Below, piece after piece: positions 43,645 to 51,958 of a DNA stretch of 64,000 nt. The DNA comes from Ruegeria sp. ANG-S4. Its GTDB lineage: Bacteria; Pseudomonadota; Alphaproteobacteria; Rhodobacterales; Rhodobacteraceae. Where the stretch lies: NCBI RefSeq assembly GCF_000814005.1, contig NZ_JWLK01000005.1, positions 868,001 through 932,000 on the forward strand, in the 5' to 3' direction. The notes under the pieces were generated by a model. It was given only the letters and a program-made list of their open reading frames with translations, did no database searches and was not told the origin of the DNA. Made by a program: the position numbers and the translations under genes. Position 1 is the first letter of the stretch; each line of letters opens with the position of its first letter.

Positions 43645-45129
43645 ATGTCCGACCTGCTTGATGATCCCGTTCCCGGCCAAAACACCCCTGAATACACAGT
43701 CTCGGACATCTCGGGCGAGGTGAAACGGACACTTGAAGGCACCTTTGGCCGAATCCGTGTGCGCGGCGAGGTTGGGCGCGTGTTCAAGGCACGCTCGGGT
43801 CATTTGTACTACGACATCAAGGACGATCGGAACGTTCTGGCCTGCACCACTTGGAAGGGGCAGATATCGGGGCTCTCCGTCGTTCCTGAGGAAGGGCTTG
43901 AAGTCGTCGTAACCGGCCGCCTGACCGCATTCGGCGCACAGTCGAAATACAATCTCAACGTCGACGAAGTTGCGGTCGCTGGTCAGGGCGCGCTGATGGC
44001 GCTGTTGGAAAAGCGCAAGAAACAGTTGGAGGCCGAAGGGCTTTTTGCACAGGAACGCAAGAAGCCGCTGCCATATCTGCCTCGGATCATCGGGGTCGTA
44101 ACATCTCCGTCCGGCGCCGTGATCCGGGACATTCTTCATCGATTGCGGGATCGTTTCCCACGCAAGGTTCTGATCTGGCCAGTCGCCGTGCAAGGCGCCA
44201 ACTGCGCCCCCGAAGTGGCCCGCGCCATTGATGGGTTCAACGCCCTGACCCCGGGCGGCGCTTTGCCGCGTCCGGATCTGATCATCGTCGCGCGCGGCGG
44301 TGGGTCAATCGAAGACTTGTGGGGCTTCAACGAAGAGATCGTTGCCCGCGCTGCTGCCGCGTCTGAAATTCCCCTGATTTCCGCCGTCGGACACGAGACC
44401 GACACAACCCTGATTGATTTTGTCTCTGATCGACGCGCACCAACACCCACTGCTGCGGCGGAACTTGCCGTGCCGGTGCGGATCGAATTGCTCGCCTGGA
44501 CCGGAGAGCAAGGCGCGCGCCTGTCCCGCGCCGCCACGGATGCCGTGCAGCGCCGCAGCCAGCGCCTGACGGATCTGTCGCGCGCTCTGCCAAGGCCAGA
44601 CACTTTGTTGAACACCCCTCGGCAACGGCTTGATCTTATTGCAGATCGTCTTGCGCCCGCTCTTGATCGCGGCGTGCAAAATCGCCGCCTGCAAGTGGTC
44701 AGGCTGTCCGCGCATCTTCGACCATCAACGCTGCGGAACGTCGTCTCATCCCGGCAAGAAGCCTTGCGCAACCTGTCATCCCGTTTATCCGTGCGGCCAA
44801 TCCAGCGCGATGTTGCCTTGCAGCGCCAGACCATTGCAGCTTTGACAGATCGAATGCACAAAGCGCAGGTTTCCCGCCTCGACCGCCTTCGCCAGAAAGT
44901 TGACGCGACTGATCGCCTGCGCGAAACACTGAGCTACAAAGCCACGCTGGACCGAGGCTATGCGGTGATCCGAGCCGAAGGCGATGTCATCACAACCAAA
45001 GCAGAGGCTTCGAAGCACCCCGCGTTGGACATCGAATTTGCGGATGGCACCCTGTCGACCGGTGCGCCAGCCAAACCGGCGGCAAAGAAACCCAAACCAC
45101 CGACGCCGGATCAGGGGTCACTGTTCTGA
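43645..45129 (+). CDS. xseA: exodeoxyribonuclease VII large subunit
   Basis: 494 residues from ATG 43645. The N-terminal OB domain (EYTVSDISGEVKRTLEGTF, GEVGRVFKARSGHLYYDIKD) binds DNA. The catalytic domain contains IIGVVTSPSGAVIRDI, PDLIIVARGGGSIEDLWGFN and SAVGHETDTTLIDFVSDRRAPTPTAAAE, followed by a long coiled-coil and a Lys/Pro-rich tail. With XseB it degrades single-stranded DNA. AAGGCG precedes the start. It converges on the next gene with an eight-base gap. Confidence 0.97.
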   Translation: MSDLLDDPVPGQNTPEYTVSDISGEVKRTLEGTFGRIRVRGEVGRVFKARSGHLYYDIKDDRNVLACTTWKGQISGLSVVPEEGLEVVVTGRLTAFGAQSKYNLNVDEVAVAGQGALMALLEKRKKQLEAEGLFAQERKKPLPYLPRIIGVVTSPSGAVIRDILHRLRDRFPRKVLIWPVAVQGANCAPEVARAIDGFNALTPGGALPRPDLIIVARGGGSIEDLWGFNEEIVARAAAASEIPLISAVGHETDTTLIDFVSDRRAPTPTAAAELAVPVRIELLAWTGEQGARLSRAATDAVQRRSQRLTDLSRALPRPDTLLNTPRQRLDLIADRLAPALDRGVQNRRLQVVRLSAHLRPSTLRNVVSSRQEALRNLSSRLSVRPIQRDVALQRQTIAALTDRMHKAQVSRLDRLRQKVDATDRLRETLSYKATLDRGYAVIRAEGDVITTKAEASKHPALDIEFADGTLSTGAPAKPAAKKPKPPTPDQGSLF

Positions 45130-45137
45130 CCTGAAAT

Positions 45138-45533
45138 TCAGACGCCGACGTCCGGGCCGTAGCAGACCATCTCTTCCCCGATGTCGTCGGCTTCGTATAG
45201 TTCGGTCGCTTCCGGATCACCTTCGAACTGCGCAATCAGGCCCGAGCCGGACTGCGTAAAGACCCAGCATTGTGGATCAAAACGGTCTTCGTAAACAAAG
45301 CAAATCTGGTCGTCCCGTTCATACCAGACGCCCTCTTTGCAATCGCCGTCCAGGAAAGACCAGATCACGCGACGGTTGGGCAGATAGCGTTCCGCACCGT
45401 AAACCGTGCCGCCGAAGCCATAGAACAAGGTCTTGCCGCGTGTATAGGCATCAAATTCGGCACCGGACAATGCGGTCTGCGCCCCAGCGGCTTGCACACT
45501 CAACGACAGTAGAATCACGAACGATCTCAGCAT
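45138..45533 (-). CDS. exported protein of unknown function
   Basis: 131 residues with a signal peptide (1-18, ending AAGA). The mature part has FDAYTRGKTLFYGFGGTVYGAERYLPNRRVIW and CxxGxWYE..CFVYED, a pattern found in small Rhodobacterales periplasmic proteins; four Cys could form two disulfides. I recognise no enzyme motif. It is divergent from the lysoplasmalogenase gene across 128 bases. Confidence 0.75.
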   Translation of the reverse strand: MLRSFVILLSLSVQAAGAQTALSGAEFDAYTRGKTLFYGFGGTVYGAERYLPNRRVIWSFLDGDCKEGVWYERDDQICFVYEDRFDPQCWVFTQSGSGLIAQFEGDPEATELYEADDIGEEMVCYGPDVGV

Positions 45534-45661
45534 GTAATGATTGTGTCAGATGCACCGAACCAATGCCATTCGCTTTGCTGCGAGATACCTGCCTTAACGT
45601 CACGGTTGAGCAAAGCGTCGGGCAAAGTCAGTGTTTACCCAGGAAACCGGGACGCAAGAAC

Positions 45662-46300
45662 ATGACAAATCTGCTTTTTGGGCTGGCAGCCGCATGCGCC
45701 ATTACCTACCTGCCGATGGCATCCCGGCCTGCAAATGGTTTGCGATCAATGCTGAAAACCGCTGCGGTCGTCTTGCTGGCAACGATCGCAGTGATCAATG
45801 GCAGCGGCCCGCTTCTTGTTCTCGCCCTCGCCCTATGCGCCGTCGGAGATGCACTGCTGTCCCGCGACACCGATACCGCCTTCACGGCAGGTGTCGGTGC
45901 ATTTGCGGCAGGCCACATCGCCTATATCGCCCTGTTTTTAAGCCAACCAGCCAGCAGCCTCGAACTTGTTCTGGATCGCCCCGGTTATTTCTGGTCGCTT
46001 ATCATTCTGGGCATTGTCGCTGCGACGTTGATCGCCCCACGTGCCGGAGACCTGAGGCCTGCCGTATTTGCCTATATCCCGATCACCCTCGGAATGGGCA
46101 TCGCAGCGCTGACGTTGCCCGAAAGCGGGACGTTGCGTTGGGCCCTGCCAGCTGCGGCCGGTTTCATTGCCTCAGATCTCATTCTGGCGACCGAGAAGTT
46201 TCTGTTGCCCGGCGATCACCCTGCGCAGAAGCTGACGCCCTATCTTGTCTGGGTGCTTTATTGGGGCGCACAAGCCGGATTGTTGATCGCCTTTGTCTGA
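45662..46300 (+). CDS. YhhN/TMEM86 family lysoplasmalogenase-like protein
   Basis: 212 residues with seven or eight membrane helices. CAVGDALLS, FAAGHIAYIALF and FIASDLILATEKFL carry the conserved Asp and His of the YhhN/TMEM86 family, in which animal members hydrolyse the vinyl-ether bond of lysoplasmalogen. The bacterial substrate is uncertain. ATG 45662 is the homologous start; the frame is open 390 bases upstream, overlapping the divergent gene, which is not meaningful. ftsY follows after 58 bases. Confidence 0.87.
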   Translation: MTNLLFGLAAACAITYLPMASRPANGLRSMLKTAAVVLLATIAVINGSGPLLVLALALCAVGDALLSRDTDTAFTAGVGAFAAGHIAYIALFLSQPASSLELVLDRPGYFWSLIILGIVAATLIAPRAGDLRPAVFAYIPITLGMGIAALTLPESGTLRWALPAAAGFIASDLILATEKFLLPGDHPAQKLTPYLVWVLYWGAQAGLLIAFV

Positions 46301-46358
46301 CCCTTTGCAACTGCTGCAAATCCGCATTAGGTGAGGGCAACACCTGCGGAGACCAAAG

Positions 46359-47468
46359 ATGGCGTTTTTTTCCAAGCTGAAAGACCGGTTGTTCAAATCC
46401 TCGTCCCGCCTTGAGCAAGGGCTTGAAGCGATTGTCGAAGATGGCGGTGAGGAAGAAGCACCGCAACCACCTGCACAAGCGCCTGAACCAAGCCCCGTTC
46501 AAGACAGCCCGCAGCCAGAGCCTGTCCCCCAACCCGACCGTCCGCAGCAGCATGAACCTGTTGAGGCCACGGCCGAGCAACCCAAAGGTATGCTGGGCCG
46601 CCTCTTTAATCGCAGCGAAAACCGTAACGTCGTTCGCCGCGCGTTGGACGACGATATGCTTGAGCAGCTTGAAGAGCTTTTGATCGCCTCGGACATGGGC
46701 GTTGATACGGCCCTGCGCGTCACCGCCAACATGGCAGAGGGACGCTTTGGTCGCAAACTATCGACCCAGGAAATCAAGCAACTGCTGGCGCAGGAAGTCG
46801 CGCGGGTCATGGAGCCGGTGGCCAAGCCCCTGCCCATCTATCCCAAACGCCCTCAGGTGGTTTTGGTCGTCGGCGTCAATGGGTCCGGCAAAACGACGAC
46901 AATCGGCAAACTCGCCAGCCAGTTCAAAGCAGCTGGCAAAAAGGTCGTTATTGCCGCCGGCGACACCTTTCGGGCCGCTGCAGTCGAGCAATTGCAGGTC
47001 TGGGGCGAACGTGCTGGCGTTCCTGTTCTGACGGCGCCAGAGGGCTCGGACCCGGCCAGCCTCGCCTTTGATGCCCTGACGAAAGCGCAGGAAGACGGAG
47101 CGGACCTTTTGATGATCGATACCGCCGGCCGTCTGCAAAACCGGGCTGATCTGATGGAAGAACTGGCCAAGGTTGTCCGCGTCATTCGCAAGAAAGACGA
47201 AACCGCACCGCACAACACGCTTCTGGTTCTGGATGCCACAACGGGTCAAAACGCGCTGAGCCAGGTCGAGACATTCCGCAAGCTGGCCGACGTCTCCGGC
47301 CTTGTGATGACCAAGCTTGACGGCACCGCAAAGGGCGGCGTGCTGGTTGCCTTGGCCGACAAATTCGGATTGCCGATACATGCCATTGGTGTGGGTGAAC
47401 AAATTGACGACCTGGCCCCGTTTGACCCCGAAGAATTCGCCGCTGCCCTGACCGGTTTGCAATCCTGA
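46359..47468 (+). CDS. ftsY: signal recognition particle receptor
   Basis: 369 residues. An acidic, Pro/Gln-rich A domain (~15-85) precedes the N helical bundle and the G domain: GVNGSGKTTTIGKLA (P-loop, ~167), AAGDTFRAAAVEQL, DTAGRLQNR (G3) and TKLDGTAKGG (G4). It receives SRP-bound ribosomes at the inner membrane and, with Ffh, hydrolyses GTP to release them to SecYEG. GCGGAG precedes the ATG. Ffh and SRP RNA are not in this window. Confidence 0.98.
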   Translation: MAFFSKLKDRLFKSSSRLEQGLEAIVEDGGEEEAPQPPAQAPEPSPVQDSPQPEPVPQPDRPQQHEPVEATAEQPKGMLGRLFNRSENRNVVRRALDDDMLEQLEELLIASDMGVDTALRVTANMAEGRFGRKLSTQEIKQLLAQEVARVMEPVAKPLPIYPKRPQVVLVVGVNGSGKTTTIGKLASQFKAAGKKVVIAAGDTFRAAAVEQLQVWGERAGVPVLTAPEGSDPASLAFDALTKAQEDGADLLMIDTAGRLQNRADLMEELAKVVRVIRKKDETAPHNTLLVLDATTGQNALSQVETFRKLADVSGLVMTKLDGTAKGGVLVALADKFGLPIHAIGVGEQIDDLAPFDPEEFAAALTGLQS

Positions 47469-47484
47469 TCCTCGTCCGCCCCCT

Positions 47485-47501
47485 AAAACCCCCGGTTTTT
47501 T
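47485..47501 (+). terminator. weak terminator-like hairpin after ftsY
   Basis: AAAACC, three C, then GGTTTTTT. The stem is only six pairs, so partial read-through into the next gene is likely. Confidence 0.35.
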
Positions 47502-47585
47502 CGATTGCTGCTTCATCGCTTTCGGAAAACGGTGATGCAGGGTACGACCGGTCCCTTTCCCGTCCGACCAAACAAAGGCCCTGAT

Positions 47586-48488
47586 TTGAGCGATTGGCTG
47601 ATCTCACTTGAAGGTACCGAAGCGGGCCATCGGCTCGCGCTTGGGCTGGCGTTGATGGCGGCCTTTCTGCATGCGGTTTTTGGTGCCCTTCAAAAAGGGC
47701 GTCACGATCCCTGGCTGTCGCGCGGTGCGATCGATGCAAGCTATGGCCTGATGGCGGCGCCCTTTGCCTTGTTCGTTGTACCCTGGCCCGAGTCCTACAT
47801 GTGGCCGATCTTTGGCATCGTCTGGCTGATCCACATCGCCTACAAGACGCTTCAGGCTATGGCATACACAAAAGGGTCTTACACAGTGGTCTACCCTGTG
47901 GTGCGCGGAACCGGGCCCCTGTTCACGGTCATTGGCGCATACCTTTTGTTCGGAGAAACCTTTTCCGGCACACAGTGGCTTGGCGTGGCCGTTCTGTTGG
48001 CCGGTATTTTCGGACTGGCGGCCTACAATCTGAGGTATTTGGAAACCGACCGAGAGACGCTTGGCATTGCCCTTATTCTGGCGGTTGCCACCGGGTTGTT
48101 CGTGGCGCTGTATACCACCTATGACGCCTACGGAATCCGGGCGACTGCGGACCCTTTTACCTTTCTGGCTTGGTTCTTCATGATCGATGGTGCGGCAATG
48201 CCCATCTACGCCTTTCTGAGATGGCGCGCCATGATCCACCGACCCACATTGGGCCCGCTGATGCTGCGCGGGCTTGCTGGCGGTATCATCGCGCCCTTGT
48301 CATTCGGATCGATCATGTTGGCAACCAGATTGGACAAAGTGGGCGAAGCCGCCGTTCTGCGCGAAACGTCAACTGTTTTCGCCGCGCTGATCGGCTGGCT
48401 GGTTCTGAAAGAAACCGTCGGACCCCGGCGCATTGCACTCATGGCGCTGATTGCATTGGGCGCCATAATCGTTGAAATGGGCGGGTAA
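47586..48488 (+). CDS. EamA/DMT-family transporter
   Basis: 300 residues if begun at TTG 47586 (LSDWLISLEGTEAG), which matches the expected N-terminus and has AAAGG eight bases upstream; ATG 47535 would add 17 poorly conserved residues. Ten hydrophobic segments form two EamA repeats, with HAVFGALQKGRHDPW, KGSYTVVYPVVRGTGPLFT and GEAAVLRETSTVFAALIGW. Probable metabolite exporter. It lies between ftsY and ispZ in a plus-strand run, 17 bases before ispZ. Confidence 0.85.
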   Translation: MSDWLISLEGTEAGHRLALGLALMAAFLHAVFGALQKGRHDPWLSRGAIDASYGLMAAPFALFVVPWPESYMWPIFGIVWLIHIAYKTLQAMAYTKGSYTVVYPVVRGTGPLFTVIGAYLLFGETFSGTQWLGVAVLLAGIFGLAAYNLRYLETDRETLGIALILAVATGLFVALYTTYDAYGIRATADPFTFLAWFFMIDGAAMPIYAFLRWRAMIHRPTLGPLMLRGLAGGIIAPLSFGSIMLATRLDKVGEAAVLRETSTVFAALIGWLVLKETVGPRRIALMALIALGAIIVEMGG

Positions 48489-48505
48489 GCAGCAGGACGC
48501 GAATA

Positions 48506-49111
48506 ATGACAGGCAAAAAAGACATAAACCCGTTTCTGAAACAGGTGCTCGAGCTCGGCCCGCCTCTGGCCTTCTTTTTCATCTACCTTCGGCTGCGCGA
48601 TGACAGCTTTCTGATCGGCGGCATCGAATATTCCGGGTTCATAGTCGCCACGATCATCTTTGTTCCGCTTATGCTGGCAGCAATGGGAATCTTGTGGTTT
48701 CTGACCGGCAAACTCAGCAAGTTGCAGATTTTTACAGCCTTCATGGTAATCTTTTTTGGGGGCCTGACCGCCTGGTTCAACGACGAGCGGTTTTTCAAGA
48801 TGAAAACGACCCTTGTTTATGGCGTCTTCTCGGCCATTCTGGGTATTGGTTTGTTGCAGGGGAAATCATACCTCGCCTATGTGCTGGACGAGATGCTGCC
48901 GATGCAAAACGAGGGCTGGATGATTCTGACCCGTCGGCTTTGCGCCTGTTTTGCCGTTCTGGCCTTAGCAAACGAAGTTGTCTGGCGCACGATGTCCACT
49001 GATCTGTGGGTCAAGATCGAGACATTTGGGTTCCCAATTGCCTTGATGGTGTTCCTGATGCTGCAATTCAGCATGCTGCAAAGCTATATGGATGACCCGG
49101 ACAAGCAGTAA
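48506..49111 (+). CDS. ispZ: inner membrane-spanning protein YciB / intracellular septation protein A
   Basis: 201 residues with five or six membrane helices. FLKQVLELGPPLAFFFIY, then GGLTAWFNDERFFKMKTTLVYG and ANEVVWR are the signatures of the IspZ/YciB family. YciB contributes to cell-envelope synthesis and septation, though the mechanism is unclear. It is a frequent downstream neighbour of ftsY and an EamA gene in Rhodobacterales and likely shares their transcript. Confidence 0.92.
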   Translation: MTGKKDINPFLKQVLELGPPLAFFFIYLRLRDDSFLIGGIEYSGFIVATIIFVPLMLAAMGILWFLTGKLSKLQIFTAFMVIFFGGLTAWFNDERFFKMKTTLVYGVFSAILGIGLLQGKSYLAYVLDEMLPMQNEGWMILTRRLCACFAVLALANEVVWRTMSTDLWVKIETFGFPIALMVFLMLQFSMLQSYMDDPDKQ

Positions 49112-49227
49112 CGCAAGGGCACGGCAACAGGTTTCTGCAGATTTGGCTAAAAAAACTTGGCTTACAGTCCAACCTGTGAAAAATTGAGGCACCACTCAGC
49201 CCACTCCAGCGGAGAATAACGCACCAC

Positions 49228-49896
49228 ATGACGGCATTTCCCAATAGCGGATTCCTTTCCGAAGCCTCGGAACGGCTTCGGGCAATGCTTGCTGCGCAGG
49301 CGACCGAAGTTTCTTTGGACAGGGGTGAGGTTCTGTTTGAACAGGGCGACGAAGGTGACGCCCTGTTTGCCATTCTCGATGGGCTGCTCGAAGTATCCTT
49401 CCTGGCGATGAGCGGGCGCAAGCTTGCGCTCAATCTGTTGCGTCCGGGCGAAGTGTTTGGCGAGATTGCCCTGTTCGACGACGGCCCGCGCACGGCAACC
49501 GTGACCGCAGCCGAACCCTCGCGCGTGCTGAAAGTGCGGCAGAGGGATGTGATGGGGCAAATTCGTCAGCACCCCGACCTTGCGGTCGATATGATCCGGC
49601 TGGCCGGTCTGCGGATGCGCATGATGGGCGTGCAGTTGAACGAGCAGGTGTTTTTGCCGATGCCGATACGCCTGGCGCGTAAACTGCTGCACCTGGCGAA
49701 CGAGCAGGACGACCCGTCGCAACGCATCACGTTGTCGCAAAGCGAACTGGCCGAATTTGTTGGTGCCACGCGCGAGGCGGTTTCCAAAACCATCTCGATC
49801 TGGAAGCGCAGCAACGTGGTCGAGGCGTCCCGAGGTGGTTTGCAGATCCACGATCTCGATGCTTTGCAGCAACTGGCCGAGTCCGACCTGATCTGA
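49228..49896 (+). CDS. Crp/Fnr-family transcriptional regulator
   Basis: 222 residues. Cyclic nucleotide-binding beta-roll (~12-125; GEVLFEQGDEGDALFAILDG, PGEVFGEIALFDDGPRTATVTA), dimerisation helix (~130-155) and a C-terminal helix-turn-helix (~175-215) with recognition helix TREAVSKTISIW. The Arg-Glu pair equals R180/E181 of E. coli CRP, which read TGTGA half-sites. No FNR-type N-terminal Cys cluster is present, so an oxygen sensor is unlikely; whether cAMP binds is not certain. A perfect TGTGA-N6-TCACA site lies 21 bases after its stop. Confidence 0.92.
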   Translation: MTAFPNSGFLSEASERLRAMLAAQATEVSLDRGEVLFEQGDEGDALFAILDGLLEVSFLAMSGRKLALNLLRPGEVFGEIALFDDGPRTATVTAAEPSRVLKVRQRDVMGQIRQHPDLAVDMIRLAGLRMRMMGVQLNEQVFLPMPIRLARKLLHLANEQDDPSQRITLSQSELAEFVGATREAVSKTISIWKRSNVVEASRGGLQIHDLDALQQLAESDLI

Positions 49897-49917
49897 TCCC
49901 ACATTCTTGCCGCAGAT

Positions 49918-49960
49918 TGTGACCCGGTTCACAGACCTGTCACGGCAAAACGCCTAAGGT
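49918..49960 (+). promoter_or_regulatory. CRP-type binding site and class II promoter for a small RNA
   Basis: TGTGACCCGGTTCACA (49918-49933) is the exact CRP consensus palindrome. TAAGGT (49955-49960) would serve as -10 with a start near 49967, putting the site centre at -41.5, the class II activation position. The -35 (CAGACC) is poor, as in activator-dependent promoters. Confidence 0.6.
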
Positions 49961-49966
49961 GATTCC

Positions 49967-50066
49967 TGTTACCGTAGGAGGTCAGCTTATCATCCCCGAT
50001 ATCTGTCCACTGGCCTCTCCCTGTACACGAGCCATATGCCAAGCCCGGCATATGGCTCTTTTCTTT
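49967..50066 (+). ncRNA. candidate trans-acting small RNA, about 100 nt
   Basis: Bounded by the CRP-type promoter and a perfect 12-bp terminator hairpin with T-run. GAGGTCAG (49978-49985) can pair with CTGGCCTC (50010-50017, one G-U), giving a first stem-loop whose loop contains CATCCCC. The next segment CTCTCCCTG (50015-50023) is partly single-stranded and complementary to ribosome-binding sites, a common sRNA seed. An AGGAGG lies in the 5' part but no ATG, GTG or TTG follows at usable spacing, so it is unlikely to be an mRNA. Confidence 0.5.
50029..50066 (+). terminator. rho-independent terminator of the candidate small RNA
   Basis: GAGCCATATGCC (50029-50040), loop AAGCCC, GGCATATGGCTC (50047-50058) and TTTTCTTT. 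All twelve pairs match. Its T-run points along the plus strand, and 130 bases separate it from the Crp-family stop codon. Confidence 0.88.
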
Positions 50067-50087
50067 GTTCATCCCGTTTTTGAAGCG

Positions 50088-50114
50088 AAAAGGCCGGGGA
50101 AATCCCCGGCCTTT
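50088..50114 (-). terminator. rho-independent terminator of degP
   Basis: AAAGGCCGGGG (50089-50099), loop of four, CCCCGGCCTTT (50104-50114); read on the minus strand it ends TTTT. It starts 24 bases beyond the degP stop. Confidence 0.9.
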
Positions 50115-50137
50115 CAAACTTTGGCAATATCGGCTCT

Positions 50138-51580
50138 CTACTGTTCCAGGCTTAGCGCAACAAACCGGGGTTCACCGCCGCGGCGAACCAGCAACAACAG
50201 CGACTTGCGGCCAGCCTCGCGCGCCTCTTCCATGCGGGCCTCAAGATCTTCGATTGAAGTCACCTTCTGCTGACCTGCTTCCGTAATCAGGTCACCGGCA
50301 CGCAAGCCCTTGGAATAGGCCTCGGACGCCTCGTCAACGTTTGAAACAACCAGACCTTCCGCATCGTCGTCGAGACCCATTTCACTGCGCAATGCATCGG
50401 TCAGGGGCGAGATGGTCAGGCCAAGGATGTCGGTATCCTCTGCTCCCTGTTCCTCGTCCGTAGCTTCCGCCTCACCCTCTTCTTCGCGTTCTGCATCTTC
50501 GCGGCGGCCCAGAGTCACCAACACGGTCTGCGTGCCGCCATCACGATGAACCACGACCCGTACAGACTTGCCCACTGTGGTTTCGCCGACTTGGCGAACC
50601 AGCCCGCGCGTGTCTTCAACTTCGACCCCATCAAAGCTCAGGATCACGTCGCCCGCCAGCAATCCGGCGTCCTTTGCAGGCCCATCCGGAACGTCACTGA
50701 CCAACGCGCCGCCGGGCTTGTCCAGCCCCATCGCCTCGGCCATGTCCTCGGTCACGTCCTGAATACGCACGCCCAACCAGCCACGACGGGTTTCGCCGAA
50801 CTCACGCAATTGATCTACGACCTTCGTGACGACGTTGGATGCCATGGAAAAACCGATCCCGATCGATCCACCATTGGGCGACAATATAGCCGTATTCACA
50901 CCGATAACCTCGCCGTTCATATTGAACAGCGGACCGCCGGAATTGCCCCGGTTGATCGCAGCGTCGGTCTGGATGTAATCGTCATACGACCCGCTGAGCG
51001 CTCGGTTCCGCGCGGACACGATCCCGGCCGAGACCGAGAAGCCCTGCCCCAGAGGATTGCCCATGGCTATGACCCAATCACCAACCCGGGCGGTGTCGCT
51101 GTTGCCGAACTGGACGTATTTGAGCGGCCCGGTTGCCTCGACCTTCAGAAGGGCAATGTCCGTTTTTTCGTCAGTTCCAATCACCTTGGCCGGCAGTTCT
51201 TTGACTGGCTGGCCATCGCCCGGAAAGAACTCGACCAATATCTCATCGGCCTCGGCGATCACGTGGTTGTTGGTCACGATGTACCCATCTTCAGAGATCA
51301 CAAACCCGGACCCCAGTGCATTGCTGCGTCGGGGCGGTCGGTTGTCATCGCCGTTTCGGTCCTGAAACTCGCGAAAGAAATCCTCGAACGGGGAACCTTC
51401 TGGCACAATCCCTTGCGGACCGGTCTGCCCCTCGACAAGAGTCGACGTGGTAATGTTGACAACAGCGGGGCTGATCTGTTCGGCCAGGGGCGCAAGGCTT
51501 TCCCCACGCGCATGCGCGGCTATGGTCTGCGCCAGAACAAACAGCATCCCGACAAAAGCCAGCCACATCATTCGTACCAT
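50138..51580 (-). CDS. degP: Do-family serine endopeptidase
   Basis: 480 residues from ATG 51580; the frame continues to 51691 but only this start gives a clean signal peptide (1-24, ending AAHA). The trypsin-like domain has the intact triad: His in IVTNNHVI, Asp in KTDIALLKV and Ser in RGNSGGPLF. Two PDZ domains follow (~265-355 and ~395-475), separated by an acidic linker. It degrades or refolds misfolded periplasmic proteins. It closes the hflK-hflC-DUF2065-degP cluster; the gap to DUF2065 is 183 bases. Confidence 0.96.
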   Translation of the reverse strand: MVRMMWLAFVGMLFVLAQTIAAHARGESLAPLAEQISPAVVNITTSTLVEGQTGPQGIVPEGSPFEDFFREFQDRNGDDNRPPRRSNALGSGFVISEDGYIVTNNHVIAEADEILVEFFPGDGQPVKELPAKVIGTDEKTDIALLKVEATGPLKYVQFGNSDTARVGDWVIAMGNPLGQGFSVSAGIVSARNRALSGSYDDYIQTDAAINRGNSGGPLFNMNGEVIGVNTAILSPNGGSIGIGFSMASNVVTKVVDQLREFGETRRGWLGVRIQDVTEDMAEAMGLDKPGGALVSDVPDGPAKDAGLLAGDVILSFDGVEVEDTRGLVRQVGETTVGKSVRVVVHRDGGTQTVLVTLGRREDAEREEEGEAEATDEEQGAEDTDILGLTISPLTDALRSEMGLDDDAEGLVVSNVDEASEAYSKGLRAGDLITEAGQQKVTSIEDLEARMEEAREAGRKSLLLLVRRGGEPRFVALSLEQ

Positions 51581-51763
51581 AACACTCACATCGTCCCGCC
51601 GGACGGATATACTGCGCGCTTTTGCCTGCACCTCGGCTCTCCTTGTCGACATCTCTTTGGGCGGCTGACTGAATTCAGCCATTCTTAGCAACCAATGTAG
51701 TCAGTTTGGCCAAGCCCGCAACTCGGGATCGCGGGGAAATCACCGGCGCGTGAAACCGCAGCC

Positions 51764-51958
51764 TCAGAATCCGAACTGATACGCCAACCAGACAAGGACC
51801 AAACCGCTGACAACACAAAGCAGCCCAGCCAGCTGTCTTGCCTGAACGGGCAATGACCGCAGCGCTTCCAGCATCCGTTCTATAAGCGAAGGGGCCAGCG
51901 CATAGGCCAGCCCCTCGACAATCAATACCAGCCCGATGGCCAGAAGGATCAGCCCCAT
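51764..51958 (-). CDS. DUF2065 domain-containing small membrane protein
   Basis: 64 residues with two membrane helices (~1-18 and ~40-60) joined by a basic loop. GLILLAIGLVLIVEGLAYALAPSL is the start of YjeT-type DUF2065 proteins. Start and hflC stop overlap by one base (TAATG). Its constant position beside HflK/HflC suggests an accessory role for that complex, though none is proven. Confidence 0.92.
   Translation of the reverse strand: MGLILLAIGLVLIVEGLAYALAPSLIERMLEALRSLPVQARQLAGLLCVVSGLVLVWLAYQFGF

Noticed and set aside
43570..44193. Upstream extension of purD
   Set aside because: PurD proteins begin with the MNILILGSGGREH segment at 43569; the extension is antisense to xseA.
49959..50273. 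Short plus-strand frame from GTG over the candidate small RNA
   Set aside because: No ribosome-binding site before the GTG, and it runs through two terminators into degP antisense.
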